A stretch of 64,000 bases of DNA from Hyphomonadaceae bacterium UBA1849 (lineage in GTDB: Bacteria > Pseudomonadota > Alphaproteobacteria > Caulobacterales > Hyphomonadaceae): NCBI GenBank assembly GCA_002338565.1, contig DDIN01000008.1, positions 238,894-302,893 on the forward strand, read 5' to 3'. The notes beneath the pieces were generated by a model. The model saw nothing but the letters and a program-made list of their open reading frames with translations. It was not told the DNA's origin and did no database searches. Below, in pieces: positions 43,458 to 52,385 of this stretch; the first letter of the stretch is position 1, and each line of letters opens with the position of its first letter. The position numbers and the translations under genes were made by a program.

Positions 43458-43967
43458 ATGGCGGATACTGCAACACTCAGCGAAAATGCCAATGCCCCGC
43501 AGCCCGAAAACTGGGGACTAACGGCTGTGCGCACAGCCCTTCAGCCGGAGGGGCGCACACGTGATTTACCTTTCATGAGAACGGCTGGCCTTTCGGAAAC
43601 ACTTGAGCTGATCGACACTGGGCCGGGATATCTCACCCTCGCCTGGCGGGCAGAAGCGCCTCTCGACAGCTATGACGGCATCATTCAGGGCGGCATGCAG
43701 ACAGTCGTGGCGGATGTCGCGCAGGGCCACGCCTTCTCTACGCTGCTGGAGGAACCACGCGGCTTTTCAACCGTTGATTTATCATCGCGCTACCTACGTC
43801 CGATGCCATCCGGGCAGACCTATACGGTGGAAACGAAGGTGACGGAAAAGACCCGTCGGACAGCGCTGATAGAGACAACAATCAGACGTTCGGATGGCAA
43901 ACCCGTCAGCCACTTCCTCGGAAGTTGGCAGATCGTCCAACGCGATTTCAAACTGAAATCCGCCTGA
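43458..43967 (+). CDS. Hotdog-fold acyl-CoA thioesterase (PaaI-like)
   Basis: This 169-aa hotdog-fold protein has the PaaI/4HBT pattern: LDSYDGIIQGGMQTVVADVAQGHA (the loop with Gly-Gly and the helix bearing the catalytic Asp), then STVDLSSRYLRPMPSGQTYTVE. It would hydrolyse a small acyl- or aryl-CoA. The ATG at 43458 follows GGAG at normal spacing. It is a single-gene unit with a strong terminator. Confidence 0.85.
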   Translation: MADTATLSENANAPQPENWGLTAVRTALQPEGRTRDLPFMRTAGLSETLELIDTGPGYLTLAWRAEAPLDSYDGIIQGGMQTVVADVAQGHAFSTLLEEPRGFSTVDLSSRYLRPMPSGQTYTVETKVTEKTRRTALIETTIRRSDGKPVSHFLGSWQIVQRDFKLKSA

Positions 43968-43983
43968 AGTTTTCGCTCAACTG

Positions 43984-44016
43984 TGCCAGCCTCTCTAAAG
44001 GCTGGCAGCTTTTTAT
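43984..44016 (+). terminator. Rho-independent terminator after the thioesterase
   Basis: TGCCAGCC - TCTCTAAA - GGCTGGCA stem followed by TTTTTAT. Confidence 0.9.
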
Positions 44017-44134
44017 AGGGCACGCTGGACCCGCTCTCTTAATTGTCAGAGACTGCATGAACCTACCAGAAAGTTTGGCCGTCAGCTTAGACTAGGAGCT
44101 TGATGGGCTGTCGGATCAGCAGAGCGATGGATAC

Positions 44135-44719
44135 ATGATCAAAATGCCGAAATTATTGGGGTCACTTCTATCGCTGACGCTTATCGGACTAGCGAGTTGT
44201 TCAGCAGATCAAAACAATACTGAATCGGATTCACAGCAACCGGGCCAGCCGATCACACATATCTGGTACGTAGACTGTCAGGAAAATTGTGGGGGGGCTT
44301 TTGTGGCGGTAGACCTGCAAAACCTTCTAGTCACCTTTGAAGACTTCAGCGCTCCGCTCGAACCCTGTTCCGATGACGAGTATTTCTGCTTTTCGGGCGC
44401 AATACCATTTTCCATTCCTTGGCAGTGCACAGATAGCGTAGAAGACTGTGAGCCGCACAGTTGGGAGCGCGGAGGCGCATATTTTGAGCTGTCCCACACT
44501 GCTGAACTTTCTCAATGTAGCAACGGTGAACTTTTGACGCGCATTTCATCTTATTACCCACCACTCAGATCGAGAACAGACTATTATTTGTCGAATGCGT
44601 TTGGCGTTGAGAGAATGGTCCGGAACAGTGTTCGGTGCGATGATTTTGAAGCGTGCGGTGATGTTGGGACATCTGTCTACAGCGCATGCGAGTTGGGGAA
44701 CTCCCTCCCAGCAGGATAG
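44135..44719 (+). CDS. Cysteine-rich lipoprotein of unknown function
   Basis: This 194-aa product has a lipoprotein signal with the lipobox LASC, about ten further cysteines in close pairs (CQENC, CSDDEYFC, CTDSVEDC, CDDFEAC) and a short basic segment near the middle. The pairs suggest disulfide-bonded folding outside the cytoplasm. The base composition looks lower in G+C than the flanks (by eye, not computed), so it may be acquired. No homologue recognised. Confidence 0.6.
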   Translation: MIKMPKLLGSLLSLTLIGLASCSADQNNTESDSQQPGQPITHIWYVDCQENCGGAFVAVDLQNLLVTFEDFSAPLEPCSDDEYFCFSGAIPFSIPWQCTDSVEDCEPHSWERGGAYFELSHTAELSQCSNGELLTRISSYYPPLRSRTDYYLSNAFGVERMVRNSVRCDDFEACGDVGTSVYSACELGNSLPAG

Positions 44720-44823
44720 CCTTCGTTGATGCTCGTCTCAATTTTTCAAATACAAAATGGCACCGGACTTCTACTTTGTGGAGCGCGCTCAGGGCATCAG
44801 ACGGTTCGAGGACCGACGCCCGC

Positions 44824-45198
44824 TTAGTCGTCTCCGTGATCGAGTTCGGCTTCCTTCGCCTTGTTCGCCACCTGCAGCGCCATCATCAGAGATTTAGCCT
44901 TTGGAAGCATGATCAGGCTTGCAACGATCGTAACGACGGTCAGTACAAACATCAAAAACAGTTTCAGAGCCAGACCGATATTCGCCATCGGAATGATAAA
45001 TCCGAATGGTGCGAAAATGATCAGCACGATGAAGCCCACGAAGAAGGCCGGTCCGTCAGCGGTGTCAGAGCTCAAAAAATCCTGACCGCACGCCTCGCAG
45101 TTTGGCTTGAATTTAAGATAGCCCCGGAACACACGGCCCTGGCCACAATTCGGGCAGCGCTCTGCTAGGCCTGCCGAGATAGGGGAAACTCTTGTCAT
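44824..45198 (-). CDS. DUF983 family membrane protein
   Basis: This 124-aa protein starts with a zinc-ribbon-like segment CPNCGQGRVFRGYLKFKPNCEACG (four Cys), then two to three membrane segments, the DUF983 pattern. Related proteins are of unknown function and are often near cytochrome oxidase assembly genes, but no such genes adjoin it here. Confidence 0.85.
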   Translation of the reverse strand: MTRVSPISAGLAERCPNCGQGRVFRGYLKFKPNCEACGQDFLSSDTADGPAFFVGFIVLIIFAPFGFIIPMANIGLALKLFLMFVLTVVTIVASLIMLPKAKSLMMALQVANKAKEAELDHGDD

Positions 45199-45279
45199 AC
45201 CGGTCAGATGACGCCTCGGCTTTCAAAGGTCAACGCGACCTTTGAGCACAAAGCGATCACACATCTGACAGGACTGGAT

Positions 45280-46917
45280 CTAAATCTTCCACCAATATCC
45301 GGTGAGCGCCGGTATCTCGTTTTCGATATTGTGCGGCTCCACGCCGATATTTGAAATAATCAGCTCACGCTTCTCTGGCAGCTCGAAATCATACTCCAGC
45401 GGCCGGTTTGAGAGATTGAACACGCAGAGAATGGTCTCATCGCCCTGCTTCCGTTTGAAGGCGAGCAGGTATTCTTCTGCCGTGATGAACGCCAGATCAC
45501 CGATACGGATCGGGGCCAGATCACGGCGCAAACGGATCGCTTCCCGTGCAAACACCAATGTGGAGTACTCGTCCGCCTCCTGAACATCGGGGGCGAGCGC
45601 TGCGTGCGCCGGATCGACCGGCAGCCATGGCTCACCTGTGGTGAAGCCCGCATACTCTTCCGTCGAAGACCATGGAAATGGCGTGCGCGCGCCATCGCGG
45701 CCCAGCGTGTGCGGCCAGTTCTCGATTGCTTCAGGGTCCTGCAGGAATTCATACGGCACATTGCCCGTTGGCAGGCCCAGCTCCTCGCCCTGATACATGA
45801 AGACAGTGCCGCGCATACTCAGCAGCAAAAGCAGATAGAGCTTGGCATGGACGACAGTGTTCATCCCATCCGACCAGCGCGACAGGACACGCGGCGCGTC
45901 ATGGTTGGAAAACGCCCAGCTTGGCCAGCCATGGGCCGGATCGCCTTCCCAGCTAGAAAGTGAATTCGCAATCGACCAGCCCGTCAGATGATCAAGATAG
46001 AGGAAGTCGAAATTGTAAGACGTGTTCAGCCGTTGATGGCCGGAGGTGTATTCGCGCTGATACTTGAACGGATCAGGGCTGGAGACTTCCGCGACTGTGA
46101 ACTTGTTGCCTTCATAACCGTCGAGAACCCAGCGCATACGCGTCAGGAAATTCACCGTCTCATGGTGCGTCTCACTATAGACGTGGTCCTGCATATCGAA
46201 GCTGCGCACGACCTCCTCAATCGGGCGGCCTGACGGCGGATTATCGCGCAGTTCAGGATCGTGCATGAAACAGTTCACAACATCGAGGCGGAAACCGTCC
46301 ACACCGCGATCCAGCCAGAAACGGGTCACGTCAAGCAGAGCGTCCTGAACCTTTGGATGGTGCAGGTTGAGGTCCGGCTGGGAACTCAGAAAGTTATGCA
46401 TGAAGTATTGTTTGCGGCTGGAATCCCATTGCCAGGACGAGCCGCCAAAATAGGCCTGCCAGTTGTTTGGCGGCGATCCGTCCGGCTTGGCATCAGCCCA
46501 GATATACCAGTCCGCCTTGTCATTCGTCCGGCTTTTACGGCTCTCCAGAAACCAGTTATGCTGGTCGGACGTGTGGGAATAAACTTGGTCGATAATGACT
46601 TTCAGACCGAGCTCTTTGGCCCGTTTGAAAAGCGCCTCGAAATCCTCAATAGTCCCGAAAATCGGATCAACGTCGCAATAGTCGGAAACGTCATAACCGA
46701 AGTCCTTCATCGGAGACTTGAAGAAGGGCGACAGCCAGATCGCATCCACATTCAGCGATGCAACATATTCCAGCCGCTCGGTAATCCCTTTGAGATCGCC
46801 AACGCCATCGCCATTCGTATCCTGAAAACTACGCGGATAGATCTGGTAGAAGGTCGCACCGCGCCACCATTCATTGGGCGAAGACGTTGTAAAGATATCA
46901 GCCAAACAGGGCTCCAT
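45280..46917 (-). CDS. GH13 alpha-glucosidase / oligo-1,6-glucosidase
   Basis: This 545-aa enzyme of the alpha-amylase family has the three catalytic acids in the family motifs: Asp212 nucleophile (GFRLDVV), Glu277 acid/base (FTVAEV) and Asp340 transition-state stabiliser (FSNHDAP). Its QIYPRSFQDTNGDGVGDLKGI start is typical of oligosaccharide-cleaving members such as alpha-glucosidase. It lacks a signal peptide, so it hydrolyses imported sugars. A TTG at codon 5 lies six bases after GGAG and is an alternative start. No sugar transporter or regulator adjoins it. Confidence 0.92.
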   Translation of the reverse strand: MEPCLADIFTTSSPNEWWRGATFYQIYPRSFQDTNGDGVGDLKGITERLEYVASLNVDAIWLSPFFKSPMKDFGYDVSDYCDVDPIFGTIEDFEALFKRAKELGLKVIIDQVYSHTSDQHNWFLESRKSRTNDKADWYIWADAKPDGSPPNNWQAYFGGSSWQWDSSRKQYFMHNFLSSQPDLNLHHPKVQDALLDVTRFWLDRGVDGFRLDVVNCFMHDPELRDNPPSGRPIEEVVRSFDMQDHVYSETHHETVNFLTRMRWVLDGYEGNKFTVAEVSSPDPFKYQREYTSGHQRLNTSYNFDFLYLDHLTGWSIANSLSSWEGDPAHGWPSWAFSNHDAPRVLSRWSDGMNTVVHAKLYLLLLLSMRGTVFMYQGEELGLPTGNVPYEFLQDPEAIENWPHTLGRDGARTPFPWSSTEEYAGFTTGEPWLPVDPAHAALAPDVQEADEYSTLVFAREAIRLRRDLAPIRIGDLAFITAEEYLLAFKRKQGDETILCVFNLSNRPLEYDFELPEKRELIISNIGVEPHNIENEIPALTGYWWKI

Positions 46918-47073
46918 TTACTCGAAGGGTGTTTCTACTTTGCGGACCAGATGAGTCCGGTCAACCGCACAACACGCCATTCCTTGCCTCTATTCCCGTG
47001 TTGAAGAACAATGCTGCAGATTGATCAGAAAGTGACGCATTGCGGTCGCGCGGCATGTCCGGCTGCCAGAATC

Positions 47074-47110
47074 AAAAAGAGCTGCCAACGCAGCAGCGCG
47101 GACAGCTCTT
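47074..47110 (-). terminator. Terminator after the Fe3+-binding protein gene
   Basis: AAGAGCTG pairs with CAGCTCTT around an 18-base loop, with TTTTT on the minus strand, just after the stop codon at 47138. Confidence 0.75.
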
Positions 47111-47137
47111 ACAAAGACTTGAATTGAGACGGGACGC

Positions 47138-48196
47138 TTAGCGCCAGCCTGCCCGGTCAAACACGCGAACGGCTGTCGCTTGATTGGTGCCAAGCGCTGT
47201 TACCTGCAGATCATCCTCACGGAACTCGCCCAGGCCGGATACTTGCGGTGCCAGTTCGGCCTCCAGGTTGACCGGATACTCGTTATTGCCTGCCGAGAAC
47301 GCTGTCTGAACATCTTCGCGCGTCAGGAAGTGAAGAAGCTCGATCGCATTTTCACGGTTCGCCGCATACTGGGTGAGACCGCCGCCAGACACGTTGACGT
47401 GCGTGCCAGACCCATCCTGGTTCGGGAAGATGATGCCGATATTGTCATAAACTGCGCGTAGCTCTGGGTTATCGGACGCGGCAAAACGAGCAATGTAATA
47501 GGTGTTCGCAAGTCCGATACCGCACTCACCCGCTGCAATGGATTGCAGGATAGATGTGTCATTACCCTGCGGCGGACGCGCAAAGTTCTCAACCACGCCC
47601 TCAGCCCATTCCTGAGCCACCTCTTCGCCATCACGCTCTACAATCGAAGCCAGAAGCGAGATGTTGTAGATGTTAGATGATGACCGCATGCAGACTTCGC
47701 CCTGATAAGCCGGGTCTGCGAGGTCTTCATAGGTCGTCAGACCTTCAGGCGCGCCCTCGGATTTATTGTACACAATCACACGCGCACGTTTGGTGAAGCC
47801 ATACCAGAGATTGTTCGGGTCGCGCACATAGTCCGGCACGCGAGATTGAAGAAGCTCGTCATCCAGCGGCTGGAACACGTCCGCCTCTACCGCGCGGAAC
47901 AGACGGCCCGCATCAACCGTGATCAGAATGTCAGCTGGTGAGAACTCTGCCTCATTCACAAGGCGCTGGATCAGCTGCTCACTCTCGCCTTCGAGGAGGT
48001 TAACGCGAATGCCGGTCTCGGCTTCAAACTGCTCGTAAAGCGCGTGGTCTGAGTCATAGTGGCGGGCGGAGTAGACATTAACGACGCCTGCATTGGCAGG
48101 TGTCGCAAACGTTTCAGTCGTTTCATCCGGCGAACTTCCCCCGCAGGCAGCAAGACCAAAACACAGCGCGAGCGAAGCAGATTTCAGATGAGCCAA
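47138..48196 (-). CDS. Fe3+ ABC transporter substrate-binding lipoprotein
   Basis: This 352-aa lipoprotein (LAAC lipobox, Cys18) binds ferric iron for an ABC importer. It has the FbpA/FutA-type fold and iron-site residues: VVNVYSARHYDSD at the N-terminus, and the paired tyrosines in NTYYIARFA. Sites of the family include His/Tyr in SARHY. The gene lies just downstream of the ATPase gene on the same strand (63 bases). An Irr-like inverted repeat is immediately upstream of its ribosome site. Confidence 0.93.
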   Translation of the reverse strand: MAHLKSASLALCFGLAACGGSSPDETTETFATPANAGVVNVYSARHYDSDHALYEQFEAETGIRVNLLEGESEQLIQRLVNEAEFSPADILITVDAGRLFRAVEADVFQPLDDELLQSRVPDYVRDPNNLWYGFTKRARVIVYNKSEGAPEGLTTYEDLADPAYQGEVCMRSSSNIYNISLLASIVERDGEEVAQEWAEGVVENFARPPQGNDTSILQSIAAGECGIGLANTYYIARFAASDNPELRAVYDNIGIIFPNQDGSGTHVNVSGGGLTQYAANRENAIELLHFLTREDVQTAFSAGNNEYPVNLEAELAPQVSGLGEFREDDLQVTALGTNQATAVRVFDRAGWR

Positions 48197-48210
48197 AACG
48201 GCCTCCTTTA

Positions 48211-48227
48211 TTGAGAACCGTTCTTAT
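48211..48227. promoter_or_regulatory. Irr/ICE-box-like inverted repeat upstream of the Fe3+-binding protein gene
   Basis: TTGAGAA - CCG - TTCTTAT, 15-31 bases before the start codon and next to the AAAGGAGG ribosome site. It resembles the alphaproteobacterial ICE box (TTTAGAA-N3-TTCTAAA) at 11 of 14 positions, my comparison from memory. It is a candidate site for Irr or Fur control. Confidence 0.5.
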
Positions 48228-48259
48228 CTAGGCCGTTATGTGCGAGTCTACAAGGCCGC

Positions 48260-49309
48260 TCATTGCGACTCTTTGTCGAAAAGGAAAGCGTTGCGCTGAC
48301 GAAGGGACAAATGCCCATTCGCGCCGATCTCCGGCAGGGTATTTTCGTCAGCATCTACGCGTACGAGAGAGATGGCCGCTGCGTCCACGCGGGAGACGAA
48401 CAACACTCGACCGGAACTTCGATAACGCACGTCACGCACCACCCATTCGCCATCCTCGGCCGCCGTAAAGCGTACGCCGGATGGGCGGATCACCATTGTG
48501 CTGGCCGGACCTTCGCGGCGGGCGACCTCTCCAAGGCCGAACCGGCCCGCAGCGCAAACAAACTCTTCGCCTTCGATAAGACCGTCAAACAATTGTGCAT
48601 CGCCAAACAGGCTCGCGACTTCTGCGCAAACAGGCTCGTTAATCACCTTGTCCGGCTCGTCCACCTGAAGGATCCGGCCTTTGGACATGACAGCGATTTT
48701 GTCCGACATTTCCAGCGCTTCTTCAGGATCGTGCGTGACCAGAATGGAGGCACTACCCGCTTCTTTCAGAAGGACGCGCGCAGCTTCACGCAGCTCACGG
48801 CGCAGCATAATGTCGACGCTCGCATAAGGCTCATCGAGCAGCATGACCTTTGGCGCAGGCGCCAATGCACGGGCCAGTGCCACGCGCTGCTGCTGACCAC
48901 CCGACAAGGTGCCCGGCTTTCGTTGGTCATAACCGGCAAGCCCGACCATTTCGAGCAATGCGGTACGACGCGCCTGACGTTCCGCCGGCGGCATGGATTT
49001 CAAACCGAACTCGATATTCTCGGCCACAGTCATATTCGGAAACAGCGCATGCTCCTGAAACACCAGACCGACAGGGCGCTTTTCTGGAGCAGGATGGTGG
49101 TCCGGCGAGGCGAGCAGCTCATTGTTCAGCATGATCTGACCGCTGGAAAGATGCTCCAATCCTGCGACAAGGCGCAGCAGCGTCGTTTTCCCACATCCCG
49201 AAGGACCGAGAAGCGAGACAACCTCTCCGCTGCGGACCGAGAGAGAAAGCGCGTTCAGCGTCTGCATATCCCCATATGAATGGGTCAGGTTTTCGAGAAT
49301 GAGTGTCAT
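48260..49309 (-). CDS. Fe3+ ABC transporter ATP-binding protein
   Basis: This is the ATPase of the iron importer (about 349 aa), with Walker A GPSGCGKTT, the signature LSGGQQQRVALARALA, Walker B VMLLDEPYASVD and a C-terminal regulatory domain as in the FbpC/PotA class. I chose ATG 49309 (MTLILENLTHSYGD) over the ATG at 49315 because of the family N-terminus; the choice is marginal. It is divergent from the permease gene across 45 bases, so the transporter genes are split between strands. Confidence 0.92.
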   Translation of the reverse strand: MTLILENLTHSYGDMQTLNALSLSVRSGEVVSLLGPSGCGKTTLLRLVAGLEHLSSGQIMLNNELLASPDHHPAPEKRPVGLVFQEHALFPNMTVAENIEFGLKSMPPAERQARRTALLEMVGLAGYDQRKPGTLSGGQQQRVALARALAPAPKVMLLDEPYASVDIMLRRELREAARVLLKEAGSASILVTHDPEEALEMSDKIAVMSKGRILQVDEPDKVINEPVCAEVASLFGDAQLFDGLIEGEEFVCAAGRFGLGEVARREGPASTMVIRPSGVRFTAAEDGEWVVRDVRYRSSGRVLFVSRVDAAAISLVRVDADENTLPEIGANGHLSLRQRNAFLFDKESQ

Positions 49310-49354
49310 AAGCATTACTTTGACTATTGAATGCGCCCGGTCTAGAGCGAGATC

Positions 49355-51034
49355 ATGAACGCGTCAAAAAGCATCGCTATAAGACCTCCGTCGCAAACGC
49401 AAAATCATTTGCGTCGAGTTGCGCTGGCAAGTCTTGTCTTTTTGATAGCGGCGCTCCTCACCCTGCCTCTGTTCGGGGTTATCATAGGCTCGCTGGGCGA
49501 GAGTGATGGCACGTGGTCACACCTCTCCGAAACGGTGCTTTCAGAGTATGTGATTAACACGCTGGCGCTTCTGCTGATGGTTGGCGTTCTGACCGGCAGC
49601 ATTGGAACGGTCAGCGCATGGCTCGTCACATCGATCGAGTTCCCAGGGCGCAAAGTCGTCGAATGGCTTCTGGTTCTACCGATCGCCTCACCGGCCTATA
49701 TCGCCTCTTATGTTTATACGGACCTGATGGACTATGCCGGCCCTGTCCAATCTGCGCTGCGCGGCCTGATGGGCTGGGGCGCTGATGATTACTGGTTTCC
49801 GGCGATCAGAACGCTTCCGGGCGCGGGGCTTGTGCTATCCTTCGTGCTCTACCCGTATGTCTATCTGCTCGCGCGATCTGCCTTTTTGAACCAGTCCCAG
49901 ACCCGCTTTGCTGCTGCCCGCTCCCTTGGCGCCTCACCCCTGCGCGCCTTCTGGAGCGTGGCACTACCAGCCGCCCGCGCAGCGATTCTGGGCGGCATTG
50001 CCCTCACGCTGATGGAAACCGCGGCCGACTTCGGTGTGGCGGACTATTTCGGCGTGCCGACCTTCTCTACCGGCATTTATCGCGCCTGGTATGGCATGGG
50101 CGATCCGGTTTCAGCGCTACGCCTCTCCGGGCTGCTTCTTGTCATCATGGCCATTCTGGTGATGGCTGAGCGCCGCTTCCGCCCGTCTCAGGCCAATAAT
50201 GACATTGCCCGCGATACCGTTCTGCGCCGCATGAAACCGTCCAGACCGCTGCAATGGCTCGCCGCCTTTGCCTGTATCATGCCAATACTGATCGGCTTTG
50301 CCTTCCCTGTCGCCCGCCTGATCTATCTTGCGGCTGGCGATATAGCCCGTAACGGCATGCCTCAGTTTGTGTCTTTCGCGACGAACTCAGTCACCATGTC
50401 AGTTATCGCTGCAGGCCTCACACTCGCGCTCTCTCTTTTCCTCGCCTATGCCCAGCGCGGCCGGACGCGCAACCAGAAGACCGGACCGATGAGCGCGGCA
50501 ACACGCCTTGCAACGCTCGGCTACGCTCTGCCCGGCACACTTCTCGCGGTTGGTCTTCTTCTTCCGATGACGACGATTGATAAGTCGATCTCTCGATGGA
50601 TGCTGGATCAGTTCGGCTGGGCACCGGGTCTGTTCCTCACGGGCACAGTCGTTACGCTGATTTACGCCTATGTGATCCGCTTCCTGACAGTATCTTACAA
50701 CACGGTCGAGCCTGCCGTTTCATCCATCCCGCGCGCTATGGACGAAGCAGCCCGCACACTCGGCTCACGCCTGTCACGTATTGTATTTGAAGTGCACCTT
50801 CCGGGCCTCAAGCCTGCGCTCTATTCGGCCGGCCTGCTGGTCTTCATCGACACGATGCGCGAACTGCCCGCGACGCTCCTGCTACGCCCGGCCAATTTCG
50901 AAACGCTGGCAACGCAAGTCTACCGTCTCGCCTCGGATGAACGCCTCGCAGAAGCTTCTGTCGCCGCGCTTATCCTCATTGCGATTGGTATTCTGCCCGT
51001 CATGCTGATCACACGAGCAAACCTCAAATCCTAA
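49355..51034 (+). CDS. Fe3+ ABC transporter permease
   Basis: This 559-aa fused permease has about 12 membrane segments, with two EAA motifs (AARSLGASPLRAFWSVALPAAR and AARTLGSRLSRIVFEVHLPGLK) that dock the ATPase, as in the FbpB/FutB family. It transports ferric iron. It is transcribed divergently from the ATPase and binding-protein genes, which is not the usual ABC operon order. Confidence 0.92.
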   Translation: MNASKSIAIRPPSQTQNHLRRVALASLVFLIAALLTLPLFGVIIGSLGESDGTWSHLSETVLSEYVINTLALLLMVGVLTGSIGTVSAWLVTSIEFPGRKVVEWLLVLPIASPAYIASYVYTDLMDYAGPVQSALRGLMGWGADDYWFPAIRTLPGAGLVLSFVLYPYVYLLARSAFLNQSQTRFAAARSLGASPLRAFWSVALPAARAAILGGIALTLMETAADFGVADYFGVPTFSTGIYRAWYGMGDPVSALRLSGLLLVIMAILVMAERRFRPSQANNDIARDTVLRRMKPSRPLQWLAAFACIMPILIGFAFPVARLIYLAAGDIARNGMPQFVSFATNSVTMSVIAAGLTLALSLFLAYAQRGRTRNQKTGPMSAATRLATLGYALPGTLLAVGLLLPMTTIDKSISRWMLDQFGWAPGLFLTGTVVTLIYAYVIRFLTVSYNTVEPAVSSIPRAMDEAARTLGSRLSRIVFEVHLPGLKPALYSAGLLVFIDTMRELPATLLLRPANFETLATQVYRLASDERLAEASVAALILIAIGILPVMLITRANLKS

Positions 51035-51038
51035 TCGC

Positions 51039-51839
51039 TCAGACGAGGCCTTTTTCTTTCAGAATGCGTTCGGCCAGCGCTAGGTCCTCAGGCGTATCCA
51101 CACCTGAAATAGACACTTCCGGCGCAGGCACTTCCACGACGCGGATTTTCATGCCGGCTTCCAGCATGCGCAGCTGTTCCAGCCCTTCCAGCGCCTCATA
51201 GTAAGATTCCGGCATCTCAGCGAACGCCTTCAGCGCACTCAGCGAATAGGCGTAAAGCCCGATATGGCGCAGCACTGGTGAGAACTCACCTTCGCCGCGC
51301 ATTTTCTCTTCCTTGCGCAGGCCCGGAATGATGTTCTTGGAGAACCAGAGCGCACGGCCATCCGGCCCACGAACGCAGGTCGTACCGGAAAACGGCGCAA
51401 TCTTTTTATGCTCACGCAGCTCGTCCAGGGCATCCCATGTCAGTCGTACCACCGGCGTTGCCGCATCATCGCCTGTCTCCAGAACAGCCTTGCCGACATC
51501 CGCCACCATTTGCGGCGGTGTAAACGGCGCATCGCCCTGCAGGTTGATGACAACATCGGGCTCGAGCCCCAATGCCGCGACAGCCGCAAGCGCCCGGTCA
51601 GTCCCTGTGGCGACATCTTCTGGCGTCAGAACCACCGGCACACATTCAGCCTCGCAATGGGCTGCAATGCGCTCGTCATCCGTCGCGACGACATAGCCAG
51701 CATCGCCGATAATATCCGCTGCAGCCTTAGCCGTTTCAGCCACGCGCAGCACCATAGATTTACCTGCAATCTCCATAAGCGGCTTGCCCGGAAAACGGGT
51801 GGAGCCATAGCGGGCAGGAACAACGATGAGTGTACGCAT
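51039..51839 (-). CDS. kdsB: 3-deoxy-manno-octulosonate cytidylyltransferase
   Basis: KdsB activates Kdo with CTP for lipopolysaccharide synthesis. The 266-aa protein has VVPARYGSTRFPGKPL, the INLQGDAPF metal site, the SISGVDTPEDLALAE C-terminus and the LRHIGLYAYS segment. It is a little longer than typical members. It is a monocistronic Gram-negative envelope gene, convergent with the permease. Confidence 0.93.
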   Translation of the reverse strand: MRTLIVVPARYGSTRFPGKPLMEIAGKSMVLRVAETAKAAADIIGDAGYVVATDDERIAAHCEAECVPVVLTPEDVATGTDRALAAVAALGLEPDVVINLQGDAPFTPPQMVADVGKAVLETGDDAATPVVRLTWDALDELREHKKIAPFSGTTCVRGPDGRALWFSKNIIPGLRKEEKMRGEGEFSPVLRHIGLYAYSLSALKAFAEMPESYYEALEGLEQLRMLEAGMKIRVVEVPAPEVSISGVDTPEDLALAERILKEKGLV

Positions 51840-51947
51840 TAAGGCATCTCATAAAAACTGAACTGGACAGCCACTCACTTGCGCCAGTCCGGCGCTACGT
51901 GTCAATTTCCCATCTCGGTGCAAAACGCGAAACTCAAGGCGCATCTA

Positions 51948-52376
51948 ATGAACCACACCATCAAGACAGGTATCTCAGGCGCGTTCATTGTATTCGTAGC
52001 CGCCTGCACTCAGAATGAAGCATCTCCGGAACAGGCGGTGATTGAGCTGTATACGGCAGCGTACAACGAGGCAGACGTCGCCTCCATGGCCGCGCTTATG
52101 AGCGACACTGTGCAATGGTTTGCAATAGAAGGCGGCGTGACAGTTCCGATGGCTGACGGCAAAGAAGATCTCAGCGCACAACTCACAACATATCTGGCTT
52201 CGACAAATACTACGAGTACGCTATCAGACTGGACTCAGAATGGGGCATTTCTTTCGGTCATTGAAACCGCCAGCTGGTCTTCGCAATCTGGTGAGAGCAT
52301 GTCCCAATCATCGCTCGCAGTCTATGAAATCCGCAACGACCGCATCCAGCGCGTTTGGTACTACCCAACGGATTAA
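51948..52376 (+). CDS. SnoaL-like (NTF2-fold) lipoprotein
   Basis: This 142-aa product has a lipoprotein signal (lipobox FVAAC), then an NTF2-like/SnoaL domain (ELYTAAYNEADVASMAALMSDTVQWFAIEGG). Such domains bind small molecules or act as polyketide cyclases; in lipoproteins their role is unknown. The ATG at 51948 follows AAGG. It lies between kdsB and the next convergent gene. Confidence 0.68.
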   Translation: MNHTIKTGISGAFIVFVAACTQNEASPEQAVIELYTAAYNEADVASMAALMSDTVQWFAIEGGVTVPMADGKEDLSAQLTTYLASTNTTSTLSDWTQNGAFLSVIETASWSSQSGESMSQSSLAVYEIRNDRIQRVWYYPTD

Positions 52377-52385
52377 TCCCGGAAG

